A stretch of 64,000 bases of DNA from Lactiplantibacillus plantarum (lineage in GTDB: Bacteria > Bacillota > Bacilli > Lactobacillales > Lactobacillaceae), in NCBI RefSeq assembly GCF_014131735.1, contig NZ_CP039121.1, positions 2,108,001 to 2,172,000 of the forward strand, given 5' to 3'. Both the position numbers and the translations under genes were made by a program. Positions within the stretch are counted from its first letter, which is position 1; every line of letters starts with the position of its first letter. Below, one piece after another: positions 27,033 through 37,247 of this stretch. Below the pieces are notes generated by a model. It made no database searches and was not told where the DNA came from. It worked only from the letters and a program-made list of their open reading frames with translations.

Positions 27033-27839
27033 TTACTTGCCACGATGAAAAATTCCGGCGATTCGTGACCAAACACCCGGTTTAGGTGTATCCAAATTCA
27101 TTAATGGCACCGTTTCACCTTCGATTCGGCGGGCAATGTTGCGGTAGCCTTGTGAGGCTGGATTCTTAGGATCAAGAACGATCGGTTCACCGTTATTTGA
27201 AGTCCGAATGACGGCATCGTCATCGAAAACGATTCCTAGCAAGTCGATCGATAAGTGATGCGTAATTTCATCAATATCCATCGTCTCACCATCTTGCATC
27301 ATGCGCGTCCGGATTCGATTAATCACTAACTTAGGTGCTTCGGCTAACGGATATTGTTCCAATAAGCCAACGACCCGATCCGCATCACGAATTGCTGAAA
27401 TCTCGGGTGTCGAGACGATAATAGCCGCATCCGCACCAGCAATCGCATTCATGAAACCTTGTTCAATTCCGGCGGGACAGTCGAGCAAAACGTAATCAAA
27501 ATCTGGTTTCAACTCGTCTACGATTGCCCGAACTTGGTCAGGATTCAATGCATCCTTGTCCGCATTTTGTGCAGCTGGCAATAAAAACAATAAGTCATCA
27601 AACCGCTTGTCTTTGACCAACGCCTGCCGTATTTGAGCACGACCGGCAACTACATCCACAATATCATAAAGGATCCGGTTATCGAGACCCAAAATAACGT
27701 CTAAATTCCGCAATCCAATATCTAAATCAACTAAGCAAACTTTCTTGCCCATCAAAGCAAGGGCCGTCCCTAAATTGGCCGTAGTGGTCGTTTTGCCGAC
27801 CCCACCCTTACCAGAGGTGATGACAATTGCTTTTCCCAT
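27033..27839 (-). CDS. minD: Septum-site ATPase MinD
   Basis: MinD is the membrane-associated ParA-family ATPase that positions the division inhibitor MinC. The deviant Walker A GKGGVGKTTT is at about residues 9-18 (MGKAIVITSGKGGVGKTT). LVDLDIGLRNLD near 38 is the MinD signature, and LLDCPAGIEQG lies near 118. The C-terminal segment (GVWSRIAGIFHRGK) is an amphipathic membrane-targeting helix. The ATG at 27837-27839 overlaps the minC stop by one base, so the two are translationally coupled. Confidence 0.97.
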   Translation of the reverse strand: MGKAIVITSGKGGVGKTTTTANLGTALALMGKKVCLVDLDIGLRNLDVILGLDNRILYDIVDVVAGRAQIRQALVKDKRFDDLLFLLPAAQNADKDALNPDQVRAIVDELKPDFDYVLLDCPAGIEQGFMNAIAGADAAIIVSTPEISAIRDADRVVGLLEQYPLAEAPKLVINRIRTRMMQDGETMDIDEITHHLSIDLLGIVFDDDAVIRTSNNGEPIVLDPKNPASQGYRNIARRIEGETVPLMNLDTPKPGVWSRIAGIFHRGK

Positions 27840-28507
27840 CAAACACGTCCTCCATTTCGAGTAAATAGCTTCGGTCGTACCCGTTTTAATTGCTGGAGCG
27901 GCTGGTAGTCCAACGCTTGAATGTCATTAATATAGACGACGTTCGTCCCATCAACAACTTTTTCAAGGTCCACTAATTCTAACAATTCACCGACTCGAAC
28001 CCGCGGGACGGTCGCTAAGGGGCTAACGATCACCGCATCATTGTGATCGGGATAACCGGCCTCAAGCGCACCGTTTACCTCACCCATCACAAAGATACTA
28101 CCCGTCGCCCGGAGCACCCCACCTTCATGGATCTTACCGAAGAACAACACGTCCCCCGTAATCTCAACGACCTGACCGTTGCGAATAATCTGATTAACCA
28201 GATGCACCGTATCACGTTCAATCATCGCTAAAGCATCCGCCGTCAAAATAACATCTGCCGTTAGCTTATGAATACTGAATAACGGATATCGTTGAATCAA
28301 CTGTGTCACTTTTTGATTTTGTTCCGCAGTCAGTAGTCGACTAGCCGTATCCAGGTCAAACGAGATTTGTTTATCAGTCGTATTATCAGCCTGCAACCGA
28401 TCCAACAAGACCTTCAAGTCGATCATAATATCATCGAAACTTGCTTCTTGCCGTAAAATCAGTTCATAGCCGTCATTACTGGCCTTTAAAACTACACTCT
28501 GTTGCAT
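27839..28507 (-). CDS. minC: Septum-site inhibitor MinC
   Basis: MinC blocks FtsZ assembly away from mid-cell. The 222-residue protein has an N-terminal FtsZ-interacting domain (to about residue 100) and a C-terminal beta-helix dimerisation domain with the repeats VVEITGDVLFFGKIHEGGVLRATGSIFVMGEVNGALEAGYP near 112-152, which also binds MinD. It lies 21 bases after mreD and overlaps minD. The mreB-mreC-mreD-minC-minD order is the classical Firmicute cell-shape cluster. Confidence 0.95.
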   Translation of the reverse strand: MQQSVVLKASNDGYELILRQEASFDDIMIDLKVLLDRLQADNTTDKQISFDLDTASRLLTAEQNQKVTQLIQRYPLFSIHKLTADVILTADALAMIERDTVHLVNQIIRNGQVVEITGDVLFFGKIHEGGVLRATGSIFVMGEVNGALEAGYPDHNDAVIVSPLATVPRVRVGELLELVDLEKVVDGTNVVYINDIQALDYQPLQQLKRVRPKLFTRNGGRV

Positions 28508-28528
28508 GTTAGAATTCCTTTCTGCCGA

Positions 28529-29047
28529 CTAATTAACACTCAGATATAACCGACGCATTGGATAATATAATATGACAAAGATGGCTAGGTTGACCGCAAT
28601 CGTCGGTCCTAGCGTGTACACCGCAAAGTCTGCTAACCCACTAGAGATCACATGGCTCATCGTGTACCAAATATACGTAAATGCTTCCAAAATGGTCAAA
28701 TTAATAATATAGATCATCAGTAACGTTAAAAAGTTCAGGTCGATCCATGGCTTGATTTGTCGACATATATAGACTACCAACGGTAAGCCAATCATGTAAA
28801 CGCCTAAAATCCCAGTATAGTACCAGTCAAACACCAAGCCCACGAATGCAGACCAAATTCCAACCGACAGATTATCACGGTCATCTAAAAAGACAGCGAA
28901 GACAATCCACAGTAAAACTAGGTGTAAGACACTGGCGTAGGGGTAACTAAATAGTTTACCGGCAAAAACATTTGACACCGAGCCGTCTAAAAAGAGTGCA
29001 ACAAATAACCCAATTGGAAAGATGATTTTTAATCTTGAGTAACGCAC
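28529..29047 (-). CDS. mreD: Rod-shape membrane protein MreD
   Basis: A 172-residue, strongly hydrophobic protein with about five membrane helices, the usual size and profile of MreD, the membrane partner of MreC in the peptidoglycan elongation complex. A basic start (MRYSRLKIIFPIGLFVALFLDG) and conserved charged residues in loops (FLDDRDN near residue 54, GLVFDWYYTGILG near 70) support the family call. It is 12 bases after mreC and 21 before minC. Sequence conservation in this family is low, so position carries much of the weight. Confidence 0.93.
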   Translation of the reverse strand: MRYSRLKIIFPIGLFVALFLDGSVSNVFAGKLFSYPYASVLHLVLLWIVFAVFLDDRDNLSVGIWSAFVGLVFDWYYTGILGVYMIGLPLVVYICRQIKPWIDLNFLTLLMIYIINLTILEAFTYIWYTMSHVISSGLADFAVYTLGPTIAVNLAIFVILYYPMRRLYLSVN

Positions 29048-29059
29048 CGTTGCACCTCC

Positions 29060-29905
29060 CTATTGTTCAGCGACCGTCACAACTGTTAAGTCACTAAGGT
29101 CCGCTGCGGGTGTGATTTCCACTTCGGATGCTAGCCCGTAATCATCCTGCTTGACACTAGCAACCGTGCCGACATAAAGTCCCTTCGGCGTATTGCCGCC
29201 TAAACCACTCGTCACGACTTTATCGCCTTTTTTGATTTTAACGTTAGACGTCACGGAACCCATCTCTAAAAGATTATTGCTCTTATCATAACCTGAAATA
29301 ATCCCGTTAACAGTCTTACCAGCACTATTCGTAATCTGAATAGCAAACTTATTCGAAGACGAACTCGTATTAGAAATTAATTCAACCTTAGAATTCGTTT
29401 GGTTAACTTCCACGACCCGGCCAATTAAACCCTTTTGTGACATGACAGGCATATTCTTCTTTACACCGGATGTCGCACCCTTAGAGATCACGAGTTGGTT
29501 CATCCAAGATGATGGTGTCCGCGTCAAAACATTGGCGGTCACCGTCGTATAATCAGATAACGAATTATTTAATTTCAACTGCTTGCGTAACTGCTTGTTT
29601 TCCGCACGCGTCGTCTGGGCACTAACCTTGGCCTGCGCCAGTTGGTCAACTTGCTTCTTCAATTTTTGATTTTCTTGATAGGTGTTCAACAAGTCAGAAA
29701 CTGAGTTGGTCGCACTCTGTAAGCCATTGACTGGCCAAGCAATCACCCGGTCAACCGCACCAGCCACATCGTTTCCGAATTGTTGGATCAATGGTGGTGT
29801 CGATTTCTTATCACGAATGGCTACTGAGACACTCATCAAGCCGAAACTAATAATGAACACGACAATCGCAATCACTAGTTTTCGGTTAGAAAAAAACTTT
29901 TGCAT
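29060..29905 (-). CDS. mreC: Rod-shape determining protein MreC
   Basis: MreC is a bitopic protein whose outer domain organises the cell-wall elongation enzymes. It has 281 residues: a short basic N-terminus (MQKFFSNRKLVIAIVVFII), one membrane helix at about 9-27, a coiled coil over roughly 70-110 (LLNTYQENQKLKKQVDQL), and the double beta-barrel domain with KGLIGRVVEVN near 160 and GDKVVTSGLGG near 229. It follows mreB after a 70-base gap that contains a perfect palindrome. Confidence 0.96.
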   Translation of the reverse strand: MQKFFSNRKLVIAIVVFIISFGLMSVSVAIRDKKSTPPLIQQFGNDVAGAVDRVIAWPVNGLQSATNSVSDLLNTYQENQKLKKQVDQLAQAKVSAQTTRAENKQLRKQLKLNNSLSDYTTVTANVLTRTPSSWMNQLVISKGATSGVKKNMPVMSQKGLIGRVVEVNQTNSKVELISNTSSSSNKFAIQITNSAGKTVNGIISGYDKSNNLLEMGSVTSNVKIKKGDKVVTSGLGGNTPKGLYVGTVASVKQDDYGLASEVEITPAADLSDLTVVTVAEQ

Positions 29906-29947
29906 AATGAACCCCCGGTCGAAAATTCAATGATTTAACAATAAATA

Positions 29948-29969
29948 AGCGGGAAGACGTCTTCCCGCT
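29948..29969. other. Perfect 22-base palindrome between mreB and mreC
   Basis: AGCGGGAAGAC followed directly by GTCTTCCCGCT. It forms a GC-rich hairpin in the mRNA but lacks a strong T run (TTATTTATT follows), so it may be a partial terminator or an RNA stability/processing element that lowers mreC expression relative to mreB. Confidence 0.6.
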
Positions 29970-29975
29970 CACCTG

Positions 29976-30980
29976 TTATCGCTTTTTCATAACGTCGATG
30001 CTCTTGAGTGATTCACCGGTCCCAACTGCAACACAGTCAAGCGGTTCGTTAGCGATGAAAACCGGTACTTTGGTTTCGTCCGCAATCACTTCGGAAAGAT
30101 TCTTCAATAAGGCACCACCACCGGTCAAAACAATCCCGTGGTCAATTACGTCAGAGGCAATTTCTGGGGAAGTTTCTTCAAGGGTTTCTTTAATGGCTGA
30201 AATAATTTCAGAGACCACTTCTTGGATGGCTTCTGAAACATCTACAGATGAGATTTCAACCGTCTTTGGTAAGCCCGACAAAAGATCTCGTCCACGAATC
30301 GTTGACCCTTCCAAGTCTTCAGCGGCTTCCAAAGAAGCTGAGCCACAGTCGATTTTAAGTTGTTCGGCTGTGCGTTCACCAATTAAAAGATTAAACTTCT
30401 GGCGAACATGGTAAATGATTGAGTCATCGATCTTATCGCCAGCCATTCGAATTGAACGACTTGATACGATTCCACCTAAGGAAATTGTCGCAACATCGGT
30501 AGTCCCACCACCAATATCAACGACCATGCTCCCAGTTGGATCCATGACTGGAAGCCCTGCACCAATAGCGGCTGCAAATGGTTCTTCAATGACATATGCA
30601 TCCCGCGCACCTGCAACCCGTGTTGCATCAATAACGGCCCGCTTTTCAACTTCGGTAACCCCACTTGGTACACAAACCATGACGTATGGCTTACCATTTG
30701 AGCGGCCGAGTGTCTTTTGAATAAAGTACTTCATCATCGCAACGGTCGTATCGTAGTCCGCAATAACGCCATCCTTCATTGGCCGAATCGCCACAATGCT
30801 TGCTGGGGTTCTCCCAATCATATCCCGTGCTTCTGAACCAACTGATACAATTTCACCAGTTTTCGTGTTCTTCGCAACTACGGATGGTTCACGTAATACG
30901 ATGCCCTTGCCGTCAACGTACACAATTGTGTTGGCCGTACCGAGATCGATCCCGATATTCTTTGTCCCAAATCCGAACAC
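29976..30980 (-). CDS. mreB: Actin-like rod-shape protein MreB
   Basis: MreB filaments guide lateral wall synthesis. I start at the GTG at 30978-30980 ([15 protein letters not shown]), nine bases after AAGGG; the ATG three codons earlier abuts the binding site. The 334 residues carry the actin-fold nucleotide motifs: [14 protein letters not shown] (phosphate 1) near residues 9-22, [18 protein letters not shown] (phosphate 2) near 160, and [14 protein letters not shown] (adenosine) near 284. It is first of the cell-shape cluster, 200 bases after radC and behind the radC terminator. Confidence 0.97.
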   Translation of the reverse strand: MFGFGTKNIGIDLGTANTIVYVDGKGIVLREPSVVAKNTKTGEIVSVGSEARDMIGRTPASIVAIRPMKDGVIADYDTTVAMMKYFIQKTLGRSNGKPYVMVCVPSGVTEVEKRAVIDATRVAGARDAYVIEEPFAAAIGAGLPVMDPTGSMVVDIGGGTTDVATISLGGIVSSRSIRMAGDKIDDSIIYHVRQKFNLLIGERTAEQLKIDCGSASLEAAEDLEGSTIRGRDLLSGLPKTVEISSVDVSEAIQEVVSEIISAIKETLEETSPEIASDVIDHGIVLTGGGALLKNLSEVIADETKVPVFIANEPLDCVAVGTGESLKSIDVMKKR

Positions 30981-31142
30981 TACATTCATCCCTTCATCAT
31001 TAACAAATTTAATTTTTTATTTAGTCATAATAGTAAGTATTATAGCATAGTCGCACTGCATTAAAAAAGCATTGCCTGAGTCCTAGCATACCGTAAATTA
31101 ATGAAAAATACAGTCCCACTATTTAACTTAGATAAAATTTAA

Positions 31143-31190
31143 CAAAAAAACGCGATCAGGCCGATTAAATTATCGGTCCTAACCCCGTTA
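31143..31190 (-). terminator. Intrinsic terminator after radC
   Basis: On the minus strand AACGGGGTTAGGACCGAT folds against ATCGGCCTGATCGCGTT, with one bulge and some mismatches, followed by TTTTTTT. Confidence 0.75.
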
Positions 31191-31205
31191 TTTTACCACA
31201 TTCTG

Positions 31206-31841
31206 TTACGAATCCGTATTACAATTTAACACGCCCTGCTCGGCAAAACTAAAGTAATCGTTTACACCGATAATAAAGCTATCCAAGAGCGGTAACCCCA
31301 TCAGTTCACAAGCCAGTTGTAACCGCTTGGTAAATTCAACGTCTTTTTTTGACGGCGTCACATCACCACTCGGATGATTATGTGCAATAACGACCCGGGC
31401 AGTCGGTGTCGTTAGGGCAACTTTAATAATTTCCCGCGGTTGAGCCGGACAACTATTGAGCGTGCCCTGAAAGACGACCTGGCGTTTGATCACTTGATTT
31501 TTCGTATCTAAGCATAACAATTGCAACTGTTCCTGCTCTAAGTTGGCAAAGTCCCGTGCTAAAACGGCTCCCAGTTGTTCACTACCATATACCTGCCCCA
31601 AAATTAATCGACTTGGCCGGGGTAATAGTTGCCCACATCTGAGCGCCACGATTAAACCTTGCCAGCGCGGATTTTCAGACGACTCATGTAACCACTCTAT
31701 AGCGTCCTCTATCGGGTACTCACGCTCAAAGGCCTGCATCGCGCTAGTCACCGCGTCGTTGGGTAAAAACGTCCCAAAGTAGGCTTGCATTAATTCACGA
31801 ACTTGTGCTGTCGGTATTTGTTCTTCGCTGATCATCGTCAT
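31206..31841 (-). CDS. radC: RadC-like JAB1/MPN-domain protein
   Basis: A 211-residue protein of the RadC family. The N-terminal helix-hairpin-helix region is weak. The C-terminal JAMM metalloprotease-like domain has the motif AHNHPSGDVTPSKKDVEFTKRL near residues 151-172, with the two His and the Asp that bind zinc, and a Glu upstream. Despite the name, a role in DNA repair is not established. The ATG at 31839-31841 (MTMISEEQ) is nine bases after AAAGG. Its position upstream of mreBCD is standard in Firmicutes. Confidence 0.93.
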   Translation of the reverse strand: MTMISEEQIPTAQVRELMQAYFGTFLPNDAVTSAMQAFEREYPIEDAIEWLHESSENPRWQGLIVALRCGQLLPRPSRLILGQVYGSEQLGAVLARDFANLEQEQLQLLCLDTKNQVIKRQVVFQGTLNSCPAQPREIIKVALTTPTARVVIAHNHPSGDVTPSKKDVEFTKRLQLACELMGLPLLDSFIIGVNDYFSFAEQGVLNCNTDS

Positions 31842-32012
31842 TGAAACCACCCTTTCTACCTAGTAGTTTCGTAAAGTGACCGGCTAACCATTAATTCACC
31901 GACATTTTAACGCAATTTTTTCAGTTAACTCACAATCATCTTTGATAATATCAGTACCAGGGACGCAGTATTATTTCTTGCGCAATTGTCTTCTAAGCAT
32001 CCGTGTCAGCCC

Positions 32013-33347
32013 CTAATCAGTTTCTGAGTCGCTGCCATCCTTGAAATAAGCCCGTACGTCACTAATAAAGTACAGCGACCCCGTTAGTAGTAACGCATCA
32101 TCACTCGACATTTCTTGGAGTGTCTGCATCAAGGCAGCTTGCCAATTATCAAATACTTCAGCGGTCCGGCCATTTGGCATTTCATGTGCCAACATCGTCG
32201 GGTCGGTCGCTGGACGTTTTGCGTTCGGACCTTCGAATTGTGTCAACCGTAATTGAACATTAGGTAATGCGCCCAAGGTCTGAATCATTTGTTGATGCTG
32301 CTTATCCGCTAAGACCGCAAAGATGACATAAACGGTTTGCTGTCCAAATCGCTCACTCAAAGTAGCTGCTAATTCAGTTACTGCCGGCTCATTGTGCGCA
32401 CCGTCAATCATGATCAGTGGGTCCTGATTCAAGCGTTCGAAACGGCCAGGCCATTGTGTTGCTGCCACAGCCGCTTTGACGTCGCTAGTGACCACGGGTA
32501 GCTGAGTCGCTTGGTGGTAAGTTAGGTACGCCGCTATTGCAACGGCCGCATTATCAACTTGATAGTCTCCCAGTAGCGGAGTTGTCAAGTCTTTAAAATG
32601 CGCCTCTAACCCGTCAAAGTTAAACCGTTCTTGCCAGCCTTGGGGCGGTAATAATTTGGTTGTAAAATCAACTCCCAACGTCCGCAACGGCGCCCGTTTG
32701 CTCATGGCGGTATCAATCATCACTTGCTGTGCTTCAGCCGGTAATTTACCAACAATTACCGGCACCTGCGTCTTAATGATACCTGCTTTTTGAGTCGCAA
32801 TCGCCGTCAATGTATTACCTAGAATTTGCATATGATCATAACCGATCGTAGTAATCACACTAACGGCTGGTGTCCAAACATTGGTAGAATCGTATAACCC
32901 ACCCAACCCAACTTCAATAATGGCAATATCGATTGGCTGAGCAGCAAAGTAAAGAAACATCATTGCGGTAATGATCTCAAATTCTGTGGGGCCCCCACTT
33001 GCCAATGTCGCGTCAAGCTTGGCAACGATCGGTTGAATCTGTTGCACCAGACCAACAAGTTCTTCATCGCTGATGGGGGTGCCGTCAACACTGATCCGTT
33101 CATTGAAGCGAACAATGAACGGCGACGTGAAAGTTCCCACCGTTAGCCCATCTGCCATAAATAATTCGCGTAAATTCGCAACCGTCGACCCCTTGCCATT
33201 GGTCCCCGCCACGTGAATGCCGGCCACCTTTAACTGTGGATCACCCAATTCATGTAAGAATTGGCGCATACGACTGAGTGTCGGGGCTTTTTTGAACTGA
33301 GTCCGGCCGTGAATAAAGGCTAATGCTGCTGAATAAGTGTCAATCAT
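32013..33347 (-). CDS. folC: Folylpolyglutamate synthase / dihydrofolate synthase
   Basis: FolC adds glutamate to folates, keeping them in the cell, and may also make dihydrofolate. The 444-residue Mur-ligase-type enzyme has the P-loop HVAGTNGKGST at about residues 45-55, the family motif FTSPFIVRFNERI near 76-88, the EVGLGGLYDSTN region near 146-157 and IDGAHNEPA near 319. ATG follows a GGAAGG site. It lies downstream of valS behind that gene's terminator, the usual valS-folC order. Confidence 0.95.
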   Translation of the reverse strand: MIDTYSAALAFIHGRTQFKKAPTLSRMRQFLHELGDPQLKVAGIHVAGTNGKGSTVANLRELFMADGLTVGTFTSPFIVRFNERISVDGTPISDEELVGLVQQIQPIVAKLDATLASGGPTEFEIITAMMFLYFAAQPIDIAIIEVGLGGLYDSTNVWTPAVSVITTIGYDHMQILGNTLTAIATQKAGIIKTQVPVIVGKLPAEAQQVMIDTAMSKRAPLRTLGVDFTTKLLPPQGWQERFNFDGLEAHFKDLTTPLLGDYQVDNAAVAIAAYLTYHQATQLPVVTSDVKAAVAATQWPGRFERLNQDPLIMIDGAHNEPAVTELAATLSERFGQQTVYVIFAVLADKQHQQMIQTLGALPNVQLRLTQFEGPNAKRPATDPTMLAHEMPNGRTAEVFDNWQAALMQTLQEMSSDDALLLTGSLYFISDVRAYFKDGSDSETD

Positions 33348-33444
33348 GTTGGTCTTCCTTCCTGTAAACCGCGCGAATCATCATTTGGCCGTTTGCTCAC
33401 CATACTTCTAGCTAATGAGCCCTTATATTTTACGTTTTAATAAT

Positions 33445-33484
33445 AAAATGGTAACCATCCCAAAACGGGACGATTACCATTTTA
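33445..33484 (-). terminator. Intrinsic terminator after valS
   Basis: On the minus strand AAAATGGTAATCGTCCC pairs with GGGATGGTTACCATTTT around a short loop, followed by a T-rich tail. Confidence 0.85.
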
Positions 33485-33520
33485 CCAGTAACACACATTT
33501 CAGTTAACTATTATCGCAAA

Positions 33521-36190
33521 TTAAGCTTCAGCCTTAATATCAACTAAACGTTGCTTTAAGGCAGCTAGTTTTGTCTGATTGTCCGCTAACTTCTCTTTTT
33601 CACTATTAACGACGTCTTCAGGGGCATTGGCAACAAAGCGTTCGTTACCTAACTTCTTCGTCGCCCGTGCGACTTCGCTTTCAAACTTGGCTTGTTCTTT
33701 TTCAAGTTTTTTGACTTCTTCATCGAGGTCAACAAGTTCAGCTAACGGAATGTAAACTTCCGCATCACTAATCACTTGTGTCATGGCTAACTTCGGTGCA
33801 ACCACGTCGGCGCCAATTGACAGTGTCTTCGGATGTGCAAACCGTTGAATATAATCTTCATTAGCTTTGAAAACAGCTTGTAACCGAGTGTTGTCCGTCT
33901 TAATTAATAGATCCACGGCTGATGACATCTTCGCATTAGCTTCTGCTCGAATGCTCCGAACGGCCGTAATCAATTCAATAAGTGAGGCCATATCACTTTC
34001 CGCCGTTTCGTCATCAAATTCAGGATGGTCAACAGGATAAGCAGCGACTACTAAGGATTCACCAACGTGTGGCATTGATAACCAAATCTTTTCGGTCACA
34101 AATGGCATGATTGGGTGCAATAACCGTAAGATTTGATCCAAGACATAGGCTAACACGTTTTGGGTATTGGCCTTGGCTTGAGCGTCATCACCGGTCAAGA
34201 CTTCCTTACTCATTTCGATATACCAGTCACAGAAGTCATTCCAGATAAAGTTGTACAAGGCTCGACCAGCTTCACCAAAGTCAAACTTATCAAAGGTAGT
34301 CGTCACTTGTTTGACCGTCGCGTTCAAACGACTCAAGATCCACTTATCTGCTAACGTCCAGTCACTTGCAGCTGGTAATTCCGGTTTGTCCATGGTGCCC
34401 AGGTTCATGATAACGTAACGGCTGGCGTTCCAAATCTTGTTAATAAAGTTCCATGCAGCATCCATCTTCGTATAGCTGAACCGCACATCTTGGCCAGCCG
34501 TCGACCCGTTAGATAAGAACCACCGTAATGCATCGGCCCCGTACTTTTCAATCACATCCATTGGATCGATCCCGTTACCGAGTGATTTGCTCATTTTGCG
34601 ACCCTGTTCATCACGAATTAAACCGTGTAAAAGCACGTGTTTGAATGGCCGTTTGCCAGTAAATTCCAAACTCTGGAACATCATCCGTGATACCCAGAAG
34701 AAGATAATGTCGTAGCCGGTAACCAGCGTATCCGTTGGGAAGTAGCGCTTAAAGTCTTCCGCATCAGTGTTTGGCCAGCCCATCGTTGAAAATGGCCAAA
34801 GTGCACTTGAGAACCAAGTGTCCAACACGTCTGGATCCTGTTCCCAGTTTTCTGGATCTTTTGGTCCATCAACACCGACATACGTTTCGCCGGTCGTCTT
34901 GTTATACCAAGCTGGAATCCGATGTCCCCACCAGAGTTGGCGTGAGATAACCCAATCGTGGACGTTCTCCATCCATTGATTGAATGTGTCTTCAAACCGA
35001 TCAGGCACAAATTCTACTTTATTATCAGTCTTTTGATTCTTCAACGCTTGCTCAGCTAGTGGCTTCATCTTAACAAACCACTGAGTTGAGAGCCGCGCTT
35101 CAACCTGAACGCCAGTCCGTTCAGAATGCCCAACGCTATGCACAATTGGGTCGATTTTAATCATCAAATCTTGATCTTCAAGATCCTTGACCATCGCTTT
35201 ACGTGCTTCAAAACGGTCCATACCTTCGTATTTACCCGCATTGGCGTTCATTGAAGCGTCATCATTCATGGTGTTAATCCGTTTCAAATCATGCCGGTTG
35301 CCGACCTTAAAGTCATTCGGGTCATGAGCAGGCGTGATTTTCACCATTCCAGTTCCAAACTCAGGGTCAACGTACGCATCGGCGATAATTGGAATTTCAC
35401 GTTCTGCTAATGGCAAGATGACTTTTTTGCCAACCAATTCCTTGTAACGGTCATCACTCGGATTAACCGCAACGGCGGTATCGCCCATCATGGTTTCAGG
35501 ACGAGTCGTGGCAATTTCAATGTAATGCTTACCATTGAAAGTATAGTCTTTGTCAGCAAATGGGTACTTGACGTGGTAGAACGCACCCTTGTCATCCTTA
35601 TGAATCACTTCGATATCAGACAAAGCCGTCCGTGCTTGAGGATCCCAGTTGATGATGTATTCACCACGATAAATCAAGCCCTTGTTGTAAAGATCAACGA
35701 AGACTTTCTTAACCGCATCTGACAGACCATCATCCATGGTGAACCGTTCACGAGAATAATCCAATGACAGTCCCATCTTAGCCCACTGTTGTTTGATAAT
35801 CGACGCGTATTCGTCTTTCCAATCCCAAACTTGTTGGACAAACTTCTCACGACCAAGATCGTAACGGCTGATCCCTTGTTCGCGCAGTTTGGCCTCAACC
35901 TTTGCCTGCGTGGCAATGCCGGCATGATCCATTCCTGGTAACCATAAAGTATCAAAACCTTGCATTCGTTTCTGACGAATAATAATATCTTGTAACGTGG
36001 TATCCCAAGCGTGGCCTAAATGCAGCTTACCCGTAACATTTGGCGGTGGAATCACGATTGAATAGGGTTTAGCTTTCTTGTCGCCCGAAGGCTTAAATAA
36101 ATCTTGGTCTAACCAAGTCTGATAACGACCCGCTTCCACGGCGGTCGGATCATACTTAGTTGGCATATCAGTAGTTGGTTCTTCTGACAT
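33521..36190 (-). CDS. valS: Valyl-tRNA synthetase
   Basis: A class I synthetase of 889 residues that charges tRNA-Val. The HIGH motif appears as [20 protein letters not shown] (HLGH) near residues 49-68, the editing domain region with [17 protein letters not shown] near 220, and the KMSKS motif in [14 protein letters not shown] near 528. The C-terminal coiled coil ([17 protein letters not shown] near 820-836) is typical of ValRS. Expression is controlled by the T-box leader directly upstream, whose specifier GTA encodes valine. Confidence 0.98.
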   Translation of the reverse strand: MSEEPTTDMPTKYDPTAVEAGRYQTWLDQDLFKPSGDKKAKPYSIVIPPPNVTGKLHLGHAWDTTLQDIIIRQKRMQGFDTLWLPGMDHAGIATQAKVEAKLREQGISRYDLGREKFVQQVWDWKDEYASIIKQQWAKMGLSLDYSRERFTMDDGLSDAVKKVFVDLYNKGLIYRGEYIINWDPQARTALSDIEVIHKDDKGAFYHVKYPFADKDYTFNGKHYIEIATTRPETMMGDTAVAVNPSDDRYKELVGKKVILPLAEREIPIIADAYVDPEFGTGMVKITPAHDPNDFKVGNRHDLKRINTMNDDASMNANAGKYEGMDRFEARKAMVKDLEDQDLMIKIDPIVHSVGHSERTGVQVEARLSTQWFVKMKPLAEQALKNQKTDNKVEFVPDRFEDTFNQWMENVHDWVISRQLWWGHRIPAWYNKTTGETYVGVDGPKDPENWEQDPDVLDTWFSSALWPFSTMGWPNTDAEDFKRYFPTDTLVTGYDIIFFWVSRMMFQSLEFTGKRPFKHVLLHGLIRDEQGRKMSKSLGNGIDPMDVIEKYGADALRWFLSNGSTAGQDVRFSYTKMDAAWNFINKIWNASRYVIMNLGTMDKPELPAASDWTLADKWILSRLNATVKQVTTTFDKFDFGEAGRALYNFIWNDFCDWYIEMSKEVLTGDDAQAKANTQNVLAYVLDQILRLLHPIMPFVTEKIWLSMPHVGESLVVAAYPVDHPEFDDETAESDMASLIELITAVRSIRAEANAKMSSAVDLLIKTDNTRLQAVFKANEDYIQRFAHPKTLSIGADVVAPKLAMTQVISDAEVYIPLAELVDLDEEVKKLEKEQAKFESEVARATKKLGNERFVANAPEDVVNSEKEKLADNQTKLAALKQRLVDIKAEA

Positions 36191-36215
36191 TGGGGCACAT
36201 CCTTTCTTTTGGCAC

Positions 36216-36475
36216 TAAAAAAGCCCACTCATCCTATTAGACTAGGACGAATGGACTTCGCGGTACCACCTAATTTTAAAGCCATCACAAGTGATCGCTT
36301 TACAGCTTAAACATCGTTGTTAACGAACGGTGTATCCCGTCCGGCTATTCCTACTAAAACAGTTCAGAATAGCAGCTCGCAAGCTACCTTCACGCTAAAA
36401 CCGCCAAGCGTGTTTCACTGTTCACGCTCTCTCTGTTGACGTTGTTTACCGCTACTCTCTTGCTCATTGCTGGTT
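36216..36475 (-). promoter_or_regulatory. Valine T-box leader of valS
   Basis: Stem I carries helix GCAAG/CTTGC, the AGAGTA strand and the specifier strand GAAG-GTA-G with GTA (Val) at 36385-36387. The T-box sequence AGGTGGTACCGCG is at 36259-36271; its variable base T pairs with A73 of tRNA-Val. The terminator at 36216-36255 has CCATTCGTCCTAGT folding on the complementary arm, followed by TTTTTT. Uncharged tRNA-Val should allow read-through into valS. Confidence 0.95.
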
Positions 36476-36481
36476 GTCACT

Positions 36482-36510
36482 ATTGTAATGAATTTCCTGA
36501 GTGCCGTCAA
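36482..36510 (-). promoter_or_regulatory. Promoter of the valS leader
   Basis: On the minus strand TTGACG (36505-36510) and TACAAT (36482-36487) are separated by 17 bases, directly behind the tpx stop codon region. Confidence 0.8.
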
Positions 36511-36513
36511 TCC

Positions 36514-37008
36514 TTATTCGAATTGTTTTAAGGCATCCAGTGCCGCAACGTAATTTGGCTCGTGACTAACATCTGGCACGATTTCATGATAAACGATTTT
36601 ACCGGCCGCATCAGCGACATAAATCGCCCGGGTCAACGTCCCATTGTTGGGCAAGTATAGATTGGTGGCGTAACCAAAGGATAGTTCTTCATCGGAAGCC
36701 ACCGTTAAGTTCTTAACGCCTTCCTTAGCGCACCAACCAGCTTGGTCAGCAACCGCGTTATTGGAAATGGCTAAAAATTGAACGTGGGGGTACTTATCAG
36801 CCTGTTGATTGAACTTCTTTGTTTGAATAGAACAAACTCGCGTATCAATATCTGGCATCACACTTAACAAGACAGGCTTACCTAGCAAGTCCTTAGTCTT
36901 AATCTTTTCATCATGGGTAGTGAACACTTTGAACTTCGGTAACTGGTCACCATCTTGTAACGGTTCACCGACTAAGTCTAACGCTTGATCATGAAATAAT
37001 ACTTGCAC
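36514..37008 (-). CDS. tpx: Thiol peroxidase Tpx
   Basis: Tpx reduces hydroperoxides with electrons from thioredoxin. I place the start at the GTG at 37006-37008 (MQVLFHDQALDLVGE) after GAAGGGG; the long open frame upstream has no family similarity. The resulting 164 residues match the usual size. The peroxidatic Cys is residue 59 in MPDIDTRVC and the resolving Cys residue 93 in GWCAKEG, the spacing of atypical two-Cys peroxiredoxins. It stands between the valS leader and the repeat fragment near 37.2 kb. Confidence 0.95.
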   Translation of the reverse strand: MQVLFHDQALDLVGEPLQDGDQLPKFKVFTTHDEKIKTKDLLGKPVLLSVMPDIDTRVCSIQTKKFNQQADKYPHVQFLAISNNAVADQAGWCAKEGVKNLTVASDEELSFGYATNLYLPNNGTLTRAIYVADAAGKIVYHEIVPDVSHEPNYVAALDALKQFE

Positions 37009-37155
37009 GTAAAACACCCCTTCGATAACTAATGGTTTTCTAATATTTGTGGTAGTAATAGTATAGCTCAAATTTAACGCAATTTCAGTTTCCGCGCAAA
37101 TAATCGTCTCAAAAATTATCATTCTTGACATGCGACGCGTTATTTGACGTTAGTC

Positions 37156-37214
37156 ATGGTTTAAACGTGCTTATTAGTTGGTTTGTTGTTCGTCAGCCGA
37201 TGTGCGTCCTAACG
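37156..37214 (-). repeat. Solo end fragment of the A/B repeat family
   Basis: About 60 bases match one end of element A: ATGGTTTAAACGTGC resembles the terminal repeat ATGATTAAAACGTGCCA, and TTGTTGTTCGTCAGCCGATG matches the adjoining segment of A at about 7075-7096 (complement). The palindromes and the other end are missing. It lies 34 bases after the gshA pseudogene. Confidence 0.6.
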
Positions 37215-37247
37215 TGCCAACATGTGTGTACGCCGATTTCAGTATAT

